A DNA stretch of 64,000 nucleotides from Symbiodinium natans (GCA_905221605.1 CAJNDS010001112.1:3164992-3228991), one strand, 5' to 3'. Numbered from the stretch's first letter, positions 40,362-51,885 are shown. A program made the numbers and translations. The notes: a model not told the origin generated them from the sequence alone.

Positions 40362-42491
40362 ATGAAGAGCTTGTGCTTCATACCCGACGTAAACCCTCAG
40401 ATGTGCTTGCACATCATGGTCCTGCTGACAGCCCCTGTGGTTGCTAATTACGTCGTTTTTCACATCCAGATGTTGGTGATTCGTACCATGTGGACTATCT
40501 CTAGGCATTCTCGGAATGTTTTCAAGCGCATGGTGAATGGCAACATCGGAAAAGCCGCTCTGATGTCTCTTTTCGATGATTTGCCTTGGGCGCCCAAGCA
40601 AGACTTGCGCAAGGAGGCGTTTGAGAAGCTGTACTCGCAAGCACGAGCGGAGCTCACACGCATCCTGCATGAAAATGATGCTACCAAGCGCAACAAAGTC
40701 CGTGCAGTGTTTGATTTGGCATCAAAGAATGACGTGAGCCTCAGTCGCAAACATCGTGATGCAAAAGATGCAGGCAAGCGAAATCCAGCACCGGAAGAGC
40801 CCCGCAAGGGCCCTGCCAAGAATCAGAGGTTGCAGCCACCAAAGGACCGAGTTTCCATGCAGGAAGCCTTGCAGGACGGTGCCATGGTGAAGGCTCTGAG
40901 TGACGGAGTGTGGTTGCAGCATGTTTCCCTCGACAAACCCAACCCCAAGGGCGCTTTCTTGTTCTTGGATGCGGACCAGGCCGAGTTGTTCCTTCAGCAC
41001 TTCGCGGGTTCAAAGAACCCAGAGCCTTTGTTGATGGTTTCAGAGTTCACGCCCACGGCGGAAATGGAAAGATACATGCCCTCCACCAACCTCTTCATCC
41101 CTGTCGAGCGTGGAGGACACATGTCGTATGTGCAGGGCTTTTACTGGCAGGTGGGAGAACAACCCCTCACCCTTCCAGCACAGCCACCAAAGGTTGACAT
41201 CACGCCCATTTTGAAGGAAACCGTCAACCTGACCATGTCTATCCACCAGCGGTTTTGCACGCAGGACATGTGGAAAGAAGCCTTTGGAGTTTTCCGTACC
41301 TCCAAGAATTCTTTTCGGGACTTTGCCCAAACCCTGCTCAAGAAGAAAACGGAGCTACTCTCACAGGACAAGAAGACACCTACCATCTTGGATGTGTGGA
41401 GTCCACGACTTTACGGAAAGGGAGCCACCCAGATCCTTTCAGTCCTCTTCAAGGCGCCACATGATCATGAACGTGAAGTATGGAGACATTCTGGATGTGA
41501 CGGAGTCTTTTTCGAGCATGCCCACCTTGGTGACCGAGACACCTTGATGGAGGAGAGGGAAAAGTACAAGGTTGTGCACTACAAGGATGAAGTTCCGCTG
41601 ACCACGGCGCTTGCGGATCTACAGGGTCTTGGGGATCACATGGGTTTGGTGTGCACATCCCGTGGCTTGGGAGTTCGGTGCGAAAAGCAAGCCTTGAGTG
41701 CAGTTACAAAGGTGGTGCTTGGTCCCAACGCACTGGTGGGCGCGGATATGTTCGTGGTTAAAAATCTTCCGCTGCACCTTTCGCGTGATCAGGCCCAGAC
41801 AGTGCTCAACACCCAGATGGGCTTCGAGTGTGCGATTTTGGACTTCTACGTGTACAAGCAAGCTCGCCATGCCAAGGTGCGAGCACCCAAAGCGCCAGCG
41901 CAAACAGCAGTTACGATGCCCACGCCATCGGGTGATTTCTTGGTAGAGATTCAGCCTGTGGGTACTGTTGCTTTGAAGGCCTCAGGGGCAAATGAGTTGC
42001 CCAACAGTGTCCGCGCCCCGCCCGCGGCAGCATCGGCAAGAACTTCCACTTTCCCGCCACCTCCCCCGCCAGGGTTCAACATCACTCAGATCGGGAAGGG
42101 TGCCATTGGAACCCCGGTGACGATTCGGGGCCCGCAGCAACGCGCGGCCACTCCACAGGCTACGGCTACACCACATCGCGAAGTGCATGAGGTACGGTAT
42201 GCGGGCTTGGAGACAAAATTCCAGCAGCAGGTGCAGATGCTCACGGACACGGTGCAGAACATGCAGACAAGCATTGAGCAGCTGCAGCTTGCCCAAACAG
42301 CCAAGCCGACGCAGGAAGATGAGGAGATGACTGATGAGCGACATCAAACAATTCTGGCACGTTTCGACTCGATGGATGCGAGGATCTCCCAGGTGGAACA
42401 GAAAGCGGACAGCACAGATGACCGCTTTCGAAACATCCAGGGAATGCTTGAGGAGCTCGTCGCAGAAAAGAGGGCCAAGTTTTCGAAGTGA
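40362..42491 (+). CDS. LINE ORF1 protein (putative RNA-binding/coiled-coil)
   Basis: 709 residues from the first ATG inside the element. The frame is also open upstream through the 5' leader into the tubulin exon. Visible features: a basic stretch at about residues 127-165 ([21 protein letters not shown]), an alpha/beta segment at about 463-505 ([19 protein letters not shown]) that loosely resembles an RRM start, a proline run at about 565-570, and a C-terminal coiled coil from ~615 to the end ([15 protein letters not shown], then [17 protein letters not shown]). It has no CCHC knuckle. By analogy with other LINE ORF1 proteins it should bind element RNA and oligomerise. It ends at a TGA beyond which the frame stays open into ORF2. 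Confidence 0.75.
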   Translation: MKSLCFIPDVNPQMCLHIMVLLTAPVVANYVVFHIQMLVIRTMWTISRHSRNVFKRMVNGNIGKAALMSLFDDLPWAPKQDLRKEAFEKLYSQARAELTRILHENDATKRNKVRAVFDLASKNDVSLSRKHRDAKDAGKRNPAPEEPRKGPAKNQRLQPPKDRVSMQEALQDGAMVKALSDGVWLQHVSLDKPNPKGAFLFLDADQAELFLQHFAGSKNPEPLLMVSEFTPTAEMERYMPSTNLFIPVERGGHMSYVQGFYWQVGEQPLTLPAQPPKVDITPILKETVNLTMSIHQRFCTQDMWKEAFGVFRTSKNSFRDFAQTLLKKKTELLSQDKKTPTILDVWSPRLYGKGATQILSVLFKAPHDHEREVWRHSGCDGVFFEHAHLGDRDTLMEEREKYKVVHYKDEVPLTTALADLQGLGDHMGLVCTSRGLGVRCEKQALSAVTKVVLGPNALVGADMFVVKNLPLHLSRDQAQTVLNTQMGFECAILDFYVYKQARHAKVRAPKAPAQTAVTMPTPSGDFLVEIQPVGTVALKASGANELPNSVRAPPAAASARTSTFPPPPPPGFNITQIGKGAIGTPVTIRGPQQRAATPQATATPHREVHEVRYAGLETKFQQQVQMLTDTVQNMQTSIEQLQLAQTAKPTQEDEEMTDERHQTILARFDSMDARISQVEQKADSTDDRFRNIQGMLEELVAEKRAKFSK

Positions 42492-42566
42492 AGCGGGGGG
42501 GCTTCGGCAAGGGGACACCGCCGACCTCGCAGAGCTATTTGCCTTTGGTTTGTCATTCTGCTTACT

Positions 42567-45500
42567 ATGTTTGGTGACCTGGGCCGAGTGATGGCAACAT
42601 CTCAGACGGCCTGGCGAGTACATGGGCAGCAGAGTGGTCGGGTTACACCTTTGATATCCCAGGACACAAACTCCCGGGTTAGGAGTGACATCGCATTGGG
42701 GTCGGGAGATCTTTCTCATGGATCTCGCCAAGGGGAACAAAGCAGGGAGACATCAAGCCGAAGCTGTTATGATGCAGGCCTGCCGCAAGTGATACCATCG
42801 GAGGCGCCCAACGTCCCGGTGGAGAGCAAATTTGTAATTCGCAGTTGCAACATCACAGCTTGGAGACCACATGCTCCGGAGTTGCTGTCATGGAATGCAG
42901 ATGTGGTACTAATGCAAGAAAGTCGGCTCACCGCAGTGGCACAACAGCAAGCCACTACCACTGCAAGGAGCGCAGGTCGCCACTTACTTCATGGAGCCCC
43001 AGTTCCGGTTCAAAGTTCCCAGGAACTCCAGGAGGGAGGACAGCGATACATCAAGCCCACTATTTGGAACGGTCGACATGGAGGAGTTTCCATCATGTCA
43101 CGGTTGCCCACGCAGTCTACACTGGCACATGATACCTCATATGATGCGGACCGCAATCTTTGGGAGCGGCAGCGGTTTGCGCTGGCACGAGTCCCTTTGG
43201 CCAGGAATCGCTCCATCATGGTTGCCAGCTTCTATGGTCTTGCTGGAGGTGGAAGCCCGCATCGGCGAGATCAGCATTTTGAGTGTAACGAACGCATGTT
43301 GCAGCAAGTGTTTGAGGTGGCCTCTAGATACGGGGATGTGCCCTTCATCATCGGTATGGACGCAAACATTCAGGTCGATAAGTCACCTACCCTTGTCACT
43401 GCGTTGTCTACGTCCAGATGGCATGATGCGGGTGAGGTTTTTGGTCATGCTGGAGGATTGGCTCCCACGTATTGCCAAGACCCTCAGTGGGACAAACATG
43501 CAGCAATACCGGGCGCTACCCGAATTGACTACATTTTGGTTAACTCTACAGCGCTCAGTGCATTGCGTGATTTTCGGCTGGTCAGGGATGCTGGCCTTCC
43601 AGGCCACCTTGTGCTTGAGGCGGAGTTCAATTTTACAGCTTTTCGAGAGGAAGGGTACACGCTGCGTCAGCCTAGGCCCTTTCCCTTGAAGAAGATGCCC
43701 CAGTATGACGATGCCACCCTTGAAGAAATGGGCCAACGCACTTGGCAACCCTTAGAGGCTCCATATCGGGATGCACTACAACTGGGTCGGGCTGATAGAG
43801 CATGGCAATTGCTAAATCATGGTTTGGAATGCTTTCTCGAAGCTCTGGCAGAGGAGCTGCCATGCACTTGGTCGCTGGGTCGTGGCCAACCTCCAAGGTT
43901 TGACCAGTTCAGCTCGAGGGCGCCGAGGGAAAACATCAACGGGGGAGCTCAAACCATGCATTTGAGACAACTTCAGAAGCTTCTACAGCAGGGCCGGTCT
44001 TATCTAGCCCAGTCCCGCCGACATGTTCGTTGGCACACGGAAGGCAGACCTATTTCCGGGGCTGACTACAGACAGCGCGTTGAGGCATGGAGAAGTTTCT
44101 GCCGCAAGGGTCGTGGTTTGCTTGAAGCAGATTGGGACAGGTGGTGGACGGACGCCGAACCAGCAATCCAGGATATGCAGGCCATAGTTGATGCTCTTGC
44201 CAGACGATTCGACTGGGAAGCCAAGCGGCAAGCACAAGGTCGAGTCCAAAAGTGGCGGGAGTCTTTGCGAAAATCTTTCCGGAATGACCGCAGTGTCTTG
44301 TGCAAATGGGTTCGCCAACGAGAACAACGACCTATCACACACGTGATTGCGGAGGACGGGGTCAAGTCAGCAGTTCCTGATATGCTTCTGTCTCTTGAGG
44401 ATTTCTGGGTTAAGCTCTTCAACCTGTACTCTCATGATACGCCGCCCACTTGGGAAGCCTTTCAGCAGCGATATGGGCACACTTTCCCTGCGTGCCAGCC
44501 TTGCAAACTGCCTAAAATCACTGCCAGAGATTGGAAGGCACAGGTTCACAAGTTGCCACTACATGCTGGAAAGGGCGTGGATGGGTGGAGAGCGGGTGAG
44601 CTGCAACGGCTGCCGCTCTTCTTATGGGAAATTGTTGCGGACTTCTTTGATGCCATCGAGCAAGGCATGCAATGGCCCAAGAGCCTCACGTATGCGCAAA
44701 TAGGCTTGATGCCGAAGGGGGACGTCTCCAAACCTGGAAAGCAGCGCCCTATCTCAGTGTTTGGCATACTCTACCGTTGTTGGAGTTCACTGCGTTTCCG
44801 TCACATGCAGTCGTGGAGAGAACAATGGATGCCGGATAATATGCGTGGAGCCAGAGCAGGTGGATCCACGCATGACATCTCCATCATGCTCTCTTTGGAT
44901 GTTGAGGTCGCTCAACTAGAAGGTCGCCCGATTGGGGGATTCCTCTTCGACAGGGAAAAGTGCTTTGATCGCCTCACCTTTGACATCACAGATGGATTGG
45001 CGGGAGTTTTTCAAGCTCCAGAGGGCGTGCGGATTGCCATGAATCGGCTCTGTCGTCAAACCAAGAGGTTTCTCAAAATCGGCAAGTTCTGCGGACGTGT
45101 GTTTCAAGCCACGAATGCTTTGCCCCAAGGATGCTCTTGGAGCATACTCAGCATACTCATGCATATGGCTGTTTGGCATCGCGATCTGGCCTCTTGTGCC
45201 CCATTAGCAGTGACGTATTCCTTCTATGATGACTCCAGCACAACGGGGCCAGACCAGGAGACTCTTGATACGGCTTTGGCTGCAACCATAGAGTTCGATG
45301 AGTACACTGGCGGATTGCTGAATGGAGAGAAGTCCATCGCTTTTGCAATTGGGGAAGAGCTCAAAGCACACTTGCAGCAGCAAAACCTGTATGGGCAACC
45401 GCTCACGGTAGCAGACTATGGCAAGCTGCTGGGTGCTTTTCTCTCTTTTGGCGGTGATTTCCCAGAGGACAAGCAAGATGAGAGACTTCAGCGGCTCATC

Positions 45501-48500
45501 ACGGTCATGCGCCGAATACGAAGTGTACCCGGCACTCCGCAGGTTCGCGGCTACTTGGTGGACATTTTTGCCTCCGCGGCCATAGCTTTTGGCACAGAAC
45601 AAGGGGGATACTCCGACAAGGCCAAGAAGGAGTACATGGCATTGTTGCGTCAGACCTTGTGGAATTGCGACAATATGTGGCCAAACATGGCCATTACCTT
45701 GGCGATTCTCTTCAAAGGTCATCGTTTCGATGTTGAGGCCATAGAGCATCATGAACCCCTACGCCTATGGCGACGCCAGATTGTTCGAGACGAGCATACC
45801 AGATCCAAACTACAACACGCATGGGCGCTCAAGCAGCAGTGCCCCGAAGTGGTCACCGGTGGTATTTTGCACAGACTTGACGTTGTTGCGCGGGATTTGG
45901 GATGGACCTGGTCTCAGTATGATGTTTTTCAGCGACCCGGTGATGTTCCATTACAATGTGGTTTGGCAAAAAACATCTTCGAGCATCAGTTGCGGGAATC
46001 CTACAGACGCGACAAGATTGCAAACGGGACTCACAGAAAGGACAACGTTGGCCAGCATGCGGGCGTTGACTATGACATCACGGTTGCCTTGTTGCGCACT
46101 TGGGAGCGCAACCCCAATGTCACAACTCCTTTGCGGATTGGGATTCTACGCCGATGTTTGGGGGGTGCCCTCTACACACGCCAACGGCTGCATCGGGCCA
46201 AGGTGGTTGAAACGCCGTGGTGCACTTTCTGTGATCGGCATGAAGAAGAGGATGGCTGGCATCTTTTCTGGACCTGCCCGCGATGGGAAAGCTTGCGGCA
46301 GTACGTGAAGTCCATCACTACAGAACAGCAGCGGTGGTTCATGCATGGATGTTTGGCTCACTGCGGCGTTGCTCCCGTGCATACTGAGGCTGAGGATTGG
46401 TTTGTACAAAGCTATACCCCAGAAACGACAGATGGCGCTGCACATGCTACAGAACCTGGCGATGCGGAATGTGAAGTCATTCGCGATGGCTTCCTTCTCA
46501 CTGCGTCGGACGGGGCGTGTCGGCATGCACAGTTTCCAAAGCTACGATCTGCTGGATGTGGGATGTACTATGGCAAGGACCACAGTTGCAACAGAAGCTT
46601 TCCTTTGATGGGAGTTGTCCGTGACGCTGCTCGTGCTGAGATTGCGGCAGCTCTCCACATCATCAGGACGGCGTGGAGGCCCACTGAAATCCTGATCGAT
46701 CGAAAGGCCACGCTGGACGGTCTCAGACGCATTGAGCAGGGCATCTCCTACAAAGACTTGGCAAATGCGGATCTCCTGGAGCACGCAGCCAATGCGTGGC
46801 AGGCCAAAGGAGGCTCCGTCTTTTTCAAGTTCACCAAGGTTGCGGCACATGGCAGAGGGGGCTCTGGGCAAGACCAGCTCCACACGGCGTACAATGCTGC
46901 AGCAGACAGGTTGGCCACCGCTGCAGCTGACTCCGTCAAGCCTCCGGATGATCTTGCTGATCAGTACAAGCAGTATGCCAAGCTGGTGCGGGCTATACAG
47001 ATCATGTGTGTCGACATCCTGGAGGCGCAGAAAGCGGCCACTGCGGAGGACATCCAGGTGAATGATCCTCCGGAGCCGCCTCCTGAAAGCGCTGCTCCGG
47101 GCGCTGAGAGGGATCAGGCTATGGCTGTTGAGGCTCTGCCGGCGGCGCAGTTTTCCAACATCTATCCTGATTATGTTTGGCCTCGAGAAGGTGATGAAGA
47201 TGGACACAGCCATGCAGTGCCACAACCTGTCACCTGGCGTCAAGTTACGCCGCAGTTTCGGCAGTTCTGGCTGTATGGGCTGGAAGCTTTTCATGCGGTG
47301 CAATGGTACTTCCGACACCTCAAGTGGTACACAACTCCTGATGCCGACAATCCGTTAACAGTGGCCGATGTTACATGGGCTGAATTGGTGCTTGATTTCA
47401 GCTTGTCCACAGGTTGCAGGATGTGGAAAATGGACCAGAACCCTACCAATCTTGTCCAACAAGCAGAAGCATTCAAAAAAGCCGCGCAAAGCATGGCCAA
47501 CGTCATCGCCAGGGTGACTTGCAGTTTTCCGAACTCTCTTTTCCCTGGTTCGGTTATACGAAAGGCCGTTATCCTGAGATCGATGGGTTTTGCGGCGGCG
47601 CTTGGGCTCTCTGTGCGGCCTCAACTCATGCAGCCGCTCACGGTTGGCCGCGTTTTGGCTGGATGGATTGCGAAGCAGAATCTTCCACTGGATAGGGCTA
47701 ATAGGCCGATTGGCTCGTACAGTTGGGTGCCAGCTCTTACAGAGGGGCATCTTCTATGGCATCCTGATGAGCGTTACAAGGCCCCGGTACCAAGTCGAAC
47801 ACAAAATGGACAGCTCAGCCTTTGGCATCCTTGCATGGATGGTACCTGTGGCCCGGGCAAGAACGGAGTGCATCGTCAACAGCTGCAGTGCCGGGTCTGG
47901 CATCCTCCAGCTCCTGTCCCTGAAGCCGAACAAAAGCGAGTGCGCTTGAACAAGAAGCAACCACCGCCTTGTGTTGCCAATGCTGCGGGGTCTGTGCAGC
48001 CTCCAGTTCGGCAGCTGGTGGTTCCTCCGGCTGAGTCACTTGGTGAGGCTGCTTCCAGCGCCCAGCCCCGGGCTGGTGCCGAGGAGAGCAGCGACAAGAA
48101 AGTCCGCAAAGATGCTGCGAAGCCTGCGCAGCCTGCGCCCACTGTTTGCGAAGTTGTTGCAAGCATCCGTCGCTCCAGCTGGAAACTTGGTCAGAGCTAT
48201 CCTGAAGCAGTGGTGCAGCAAATGAAGCTGATGACCAACCACGAACGCATCAGGGTGCACAAGACGATGGGTGTCACAGAGACATGCGATAGGCGTGCTG
48301 CAACGAATGCAACTGGACAAATGAAAGCAACCTTGCTCCGCAAATTGTATGATCAGTGTGCTTTGCTCAACAAGCGTGCTGGGAAACCGTTTCACCACTT
48401 GGTGCCAACAGACGATGGCACGAAAGTTCAATGCTCTAGATGTGGTCGGTGCACTCCTCGTGGTGCATTGTCTTTGTGGCGGAATGAGCTCTGTCACTCT

Positions 48501-48530
48501 GCAGCGGCTGCTTCCTCGAGTGCAAAGTAG
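42567..48530 (+). CDS. LINE ORF2: APE endonuclease, reverse transcriptase, RNase H
   Basis: 1,987 residues. Endonuclease at ~90-355: N of SCNITAW, E118 (MQES), D265/N267 (GMDANI), D321 (TRIDYI), H347 (LPGHLVL). RT at ~650-960: motif A FLFDREKCFD (D795), motif B LPQGCSWSI (852-860), motif C FYDDS (886-890, in place of the usual Y/FADD). CCHC knuckle at 1219-1237 (CTFC...H....C). RNase H at ~1308-1455: D1315 (SDGA), E1358 (AEIAAAL), D1377 (LIDRKA), H1428, D1447 (NAAADRLA). A C-terminal extension (~1555-1987) has a Trp/Phe-rich region (FWLYGLEAFHAVQWYFRHLK), Cys-containing segments (1756-1775) and a final CSRCGRC...C cluster (1956-1976). Key catalytic residues appear present. It would carry out target-primed reverse transcription. 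The start codon is uncertain because the frame is open back to the ORF1 stop. Confidence 0.93.
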   Translation: MFGDLGRVMATSQTAWRVHGQQSGRVTPLISQDTNSRVRSDIALGSGDLSHGSRQGEQSRETSSRSCYDAGLPQVIPSEAPNVPVESKFVIRSCNITAWRPHAPELLSWNADVVLMQESRLTAVAQQQATTTARSAGRHLLHGAPVPVQSSQELQEGGQRYIKPTIWNGRHGGVSIMSRLPTQSTLAHDTSYDADRNLWERQRFALARVPLARNRSIMVASFYGLAGGGSPHRRDQHFECNERMLQQVFEVASRYGDVPFIIGMDANIQVDKSPTLVTALSTSRWHDAGEVFGHAGGLAPTYCQDPQWDKHAAIPGATRIDYILVNSTALSALRDFRLVRDAGLPGHLVLEAEFNFTAFREEGYTLRQPRPFPLKKMPQYDDATLEEMGQRTWQPLEAPYRDALQLGRADRAWQLLNHGLECFLEALAEELPCTWSLGRGQPPRFDQFSSRAPRENINGGAQTMHLRQLQKLLQQGRSYLAQSRRHVRWHTEGRPISGADYRQRVEAWRSFCRKGRGLLEADWDRWWTDAEPAIQDMQAIVDALARRFDWEAKRQAQGRVQKWRESLRKSFRNDRSVLCKWVRQREQRPITHVIAEDGVKSAVPDMLLSLEDFWVKLFNLYSHDTPPTWEAFQQRYGHTFPACQPCKLPKITARDWKAQVHKLPLHAGKGVDGWRAGELQRLPLFLWEIVADFFDAIEQGMQWPKSLTYAQIGLMPKGDVSKPGKQRPISVFGILYRCWSSLRFRHMQSWREQWMPDNMRGARAGGSTHDISIMLSLDVEVAQLEGRPIGGFLFDREKCFDRLTFDITDGLAGVFQAPEGVRIAMNRLCRQTKRFLKIGKFCGRVFQATNALPQGCSWSILSILMHMAVWHRDLASCAPLAVTYSFYDDSSTTGPDQETLDTALAATIEFDEYTGGLLNGEKSIAFAIGEELKAHLQQQNLYGQPLTVADYGKLLGAFLSFGGDFPEDKQDERLQRLITVMRRIRSVPGTPQVRGYLVDIFASAAIAFGTEQGGYSDKAKKEYMALLRQTLWNCDNMWPNMAITLAILFKGHRFDVEAIEHHEPLRLWRRQIVRDEHTRSKLQHAWALKQQCPEVVTGGILHRLDVVARDLGWTWSQYDVFQRPGDVPLQCGLAKNIFEHQLRESYRRDKIANGTHRKDNVGQHAGVDYDITVALLRTWERNPNVTTPLRIGILRRCLGGALYTRQRLHRAKVVETPWCTFCDRHEEEDGWHLFWTCPRWESLRQYVKSITTEQQRWFMHGCLAHCGVAPVHTEAEDWFVQSYTPETTDGAAHATEPGDAECEVIRDGFLLTASDGACRHAQFPKLRSAGCGMYYGKDHSCNRSFPLMGVVRDAARAEIAAALHIIRTAWRPTEILIDRKATLDGLRRIEQGISYKDLANADLLEHAANAWQAKGGSVFFKFTKVAAHGRGGSGQDQLHTAYNAAADRLATAAADSVKPPDDLADQYKQYAKLVRAIQIMCVDILEAQKAATAEDIQVNDPPEPPPESAAPGAERDQAMAVEALPAAQFSNIYPDYVWPREGDEDGHSHAVPQPVTWRQVTPQFRQFWLYGLEAFHAVQWYFRHLKWYTTPDADNPLTVADVTWAELVLDFSLSTGCRMWKMDQNPTNLVQQAEAFKKAAQSMANVIARVTCSFPNSLFPGSVIRKAVILRSMGFAAALGLSVRPQLMQPLTVGRVLAGWIAKQNLPLDRANRPIGSYSWVPALTEGHLLWHPDERYKAPVPSRTQNGQLSLWHPCMDGTCGPGKNGVHRQQLQCRVWHPPAPVPEAEQKRVRLNKKQPPPCVANAAGSVQPPVRQLVVPPAESLGEAASSAQPRAGAEESSDKKVRKDAAKPAQPAPTVCEVVASIRRSSWKLGQSYPEAVVQQMKLMTNHERIRVHKTMGVTETCDRRAATNATGQMKATLLRKLYDQCALLNKRAGKPFHHLVPTDDGTKVQCSRCGRCTPRGALSLWRNELCHSAAAASSSAK

Positions 48531-48826
48531 GTTTGGGTCATCTCTGGCCCAGGTGGATTTCAGCTGTCAAGAGAGAGGAGCCTGTCTTTTTCTTGACATG
48601 GGCTTTTTGCAGGCATTCATTTGGCTATGTATGGCTTTTTCTCTTCTATGAAGGTCACCTATGTGACATCCTCATTTCGGGAGGAGGCTCCAGTTTGCAA
48701 TATTGGAGTTTTCCTTGTCATACAGATCGCCTATGCGATTTCTTTCCATGCAGTTCACCTATGTGATGTTTTCATGAGAGGTCTTTGATGCACAGAGTTG
48801 CACAAGCAGACCGCGACGAATGTTTA
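48531..48826 (+). other. LINE 3' region with three CTAT-loop hairpins
   Basis: 296 bp after ORF2. Hairpins: GTCAC-CTAT-GTGAC (48654-48667), AGATCGC-CTAT-GCGATTT (48724-48741, one G-T pair) and TCAC-CTAT-GTGA (48755-48766). The element ends ...GAATGTTTA directly at the target-site duplication, without a poly(A) or microsatellite tail. Confidence 0.75.
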
Positions 48827-48843
48827 GAAGTTGACGACACCTA
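48827..48843. repeat. Target-site duplication, right copy
   Basis: GAAGTTGACGACACCTA, identical to 40304-40320. Tubulin exon 6 resumes immediately with CGTATGGAGAC. Confidence 0.97.
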
Positions 48844-50118
<1,275 letters not shown>

Positions 50119-50555
50119 GACGGCTGAGCTGTGAGCACAGCTGATGATTGCCTGTCGAGCCCGAATTAGGCATCGAAGGCTTCCCAAATTTCTTCGGAAG
50201 CCATCGGTAGCCTGCAGGCCTGCCAGTAACTGTCCCTTCAAGCTTACTCGGAGCCCCTAGCCACCCTACAGCCTTTTGAGGTTCATACCCATAATCTCCC
50301 CATCGCCAGCCCTCTCGGGGGCTTCACGTGGTGTGCCATGTGTGCGCGTGGGCAGCGAGCAACCTGAAGTGACAAAAATATGTTGTAGGAGGAATGGTCA
50401 CATTGCCCTGCGGGCAATGTCGTGCAGCGAGTTTGCCGCTTAAGCATGTTGTGGTTAGTGGATCCTTCCACGCCGCTGTAAGCTGTCGTTCCGTTGTGGT
50501 GCAGGCGTTTGCCGGTTCAGCCTTCCAAGCGCGCACCGACCCCCCACAGAACAGC
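50119..50555. other. Tubulin-to-DUF1275 spacer before copy E
   Basis: Homologous to the other spacers but more diverged. It contains a perfect hairpin ACATTGCCC-TGC-GGGCAATGT (50400-50420) in the DUF1275 5' leader region, where copies B and C have only a weaker ATTGC/GCAAT stem. Confidence 0.6.
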
Positions 50556-51495
50556 ATGCCGGCCTTGCTGAGCACTCGCGCCAGGAGCAGCCGCGCGCGC
50601 GGCTGCGCCCTCCTGGCTCTGGGCGCGTGCGCGCTTTGGAGCTTCCAGGGCCAGCAGGCGTTCAGCGGCGCGCCGGTCGTGGAGGAGTCGTCGGGCCTCA
50701 CCAAGATCATCGCCGACCATGTCTCTGGCCCTGATGGCCGTGTGCGGGGCCTTTGCCTACACCGAGAAAGCGCTGCCGCAAGCAGCAGGTCCAGCAGAGA
50801 AGCGAGCGGACTACAACAGCTTCCTGATGATCCAGAACATTCTCTGCTTCGCGTCCGGGTACGTGAACGCCCTGGCCATCATCGACATGGGCATGACCGT
50901 CTCGCACCAGAGCGGCAACACCAGCCACACGGGACGTCTCATCCTGAACGGGGGGGCCAAGTTCTTTCACTTGATGCTGTCCTTTGGCGCCGGATCCTTC
51001 GTGGCTGGATACAGCAAGTGTGACCAGGAGGCAGTGTACCAGGGTCGCTACTCACCCAACTTGTTGGCCGCAGCCTTTGCCGTCGTGTTCGGCTGCATGG
51101 TTCACTACTGCAAGGCTGAGGCTGGCGTCGCGAACGATGCCGCCTCCGAGTGCTTGCTGCTGTGGGCCTTTGCGCAGGGCATCCAGAACGGCATCACGCG
51201 AAGATGCAGCTCCCTGCCGATCTGCACCACGCACTTCACCGGCTACCTCACCGACTTCGGCGTCGGCCTGGGTCTGTGGGCACGTGCGCAGGCGGACGGC
51301 GCCGAGCCGTCTACCCTGCTGAAGGTCCTCCTCTTCGGTGCCGGCATCTTCTTCTTCGGCCTTGGTGGCGTGGCGGCCATGGAGACCCATCCTATCTGGG
51401 GCGCGCAGGCAGCACTGATCCCCGCCGCCATCATGGCGGCCGTGGCCGGTGGCCTCATCCCCGTCATCAAGACGCCCGCGAAGACCGCCGCCTAA
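50556..51495 (+). pseudogene. DUF1275/YoaK-like gene, array copy E, frameshifted
   Basis: 940 bp instead of 951. An 11-bp deletion after GCCGACCATG (about 50721) fuses two ATG triplets that flank the lost segment, shifting the frame after ~54-55 codons. The first frame then continues out of frame to 51023. However, the ATG at 50719 opens the correct frame for 258 residues (MSLALMAVCG... to KTAA, 50719-51495), which keeps the whole DUF1275 core and lacks only the N-terminal leader. It belongs to the D/E subfamily and has Pro256 changed to Ser. It may be a pseudogene or an N-terminally shortened gene. Confidence 0.85.
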
Positions 51496-51885
51496 GACGC
51501 GCTTGAGTCAATGCAGCTTTGATCTGATCGCGCAGCAGGCTTGACTGATTGAGTAGTTGCGAGAGTCGCCACAGTGTCACATTTTTTCCTTTAGGCCGGC
51601 GCTAACATCCTGTGCCGATTTTGGAGGCACCGGCCATATTTCAATTCCCGTACCGTTATGTCAGCCGCACTTTGAAAGAAGGACGGCAGCGGCGGTTCCG
51701 GGGGGCTTTGTGAGGCCTTGTTGCCCCCCCCCTGGCCGCGTGTTTGTGTAGACAGCTCTGAAATTCACATGCAACTTATCCGACCTATCCTCTACGAGCT
51801 TGTTAGCTCGCTGGTCAGCGGCACAGGCCTGGCCAAAGACACGTCGCCAAAGCAGAGACCATCCATCGACAGCCAGAAAGCGTCT
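51496..51885. other. DUF1275 downstream spacer, copy E; right end of the array
   Basis: Matches the other DUF1275-to-tubulin spacers to about 51880 (CCATCCATCGACAGC), then diverges; no tubulin follows. The hairpin arms at 51594-51602 and 51627-51635 (GGCCGGCGC/GCACCGGCC) carry one C-A mismatch, intermediate between the B/C and D forms. Confidence 0.65.

Larger units (their letters stand above)
40321..48826 (+). mobile_element. Full-length non-LTR retrotransposon (LINE) inserted in tubulin exon 6
   Basis: 8,506 bp, same strand as the host gene, flanked by a perfect 17-bp target-site duplication. It has a very short 5' leader (41 nt), ORF1 (40362-42491), ORF2 (42567-48530) and a 296-bp 3' region without a poly(A) tail or simple repeat. 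ORF2 has the APE-endonuclease, RT, zinc-knuckle and RNase H order typical of I/Tad-like LINE groups. Both ORFs are uninterrupted, so the copy may be, or may recently have been, active. No second copy was recognised in the window. No spliced-leader sequence sits at the 5' junction. Confidence 0.95.

Noticed and set aside
45204-47318. Long minus-strand frames inside the LINE
   Set aside because: Shadows of ORF2, whose domains and catalytic residues are clear on the plus strand.
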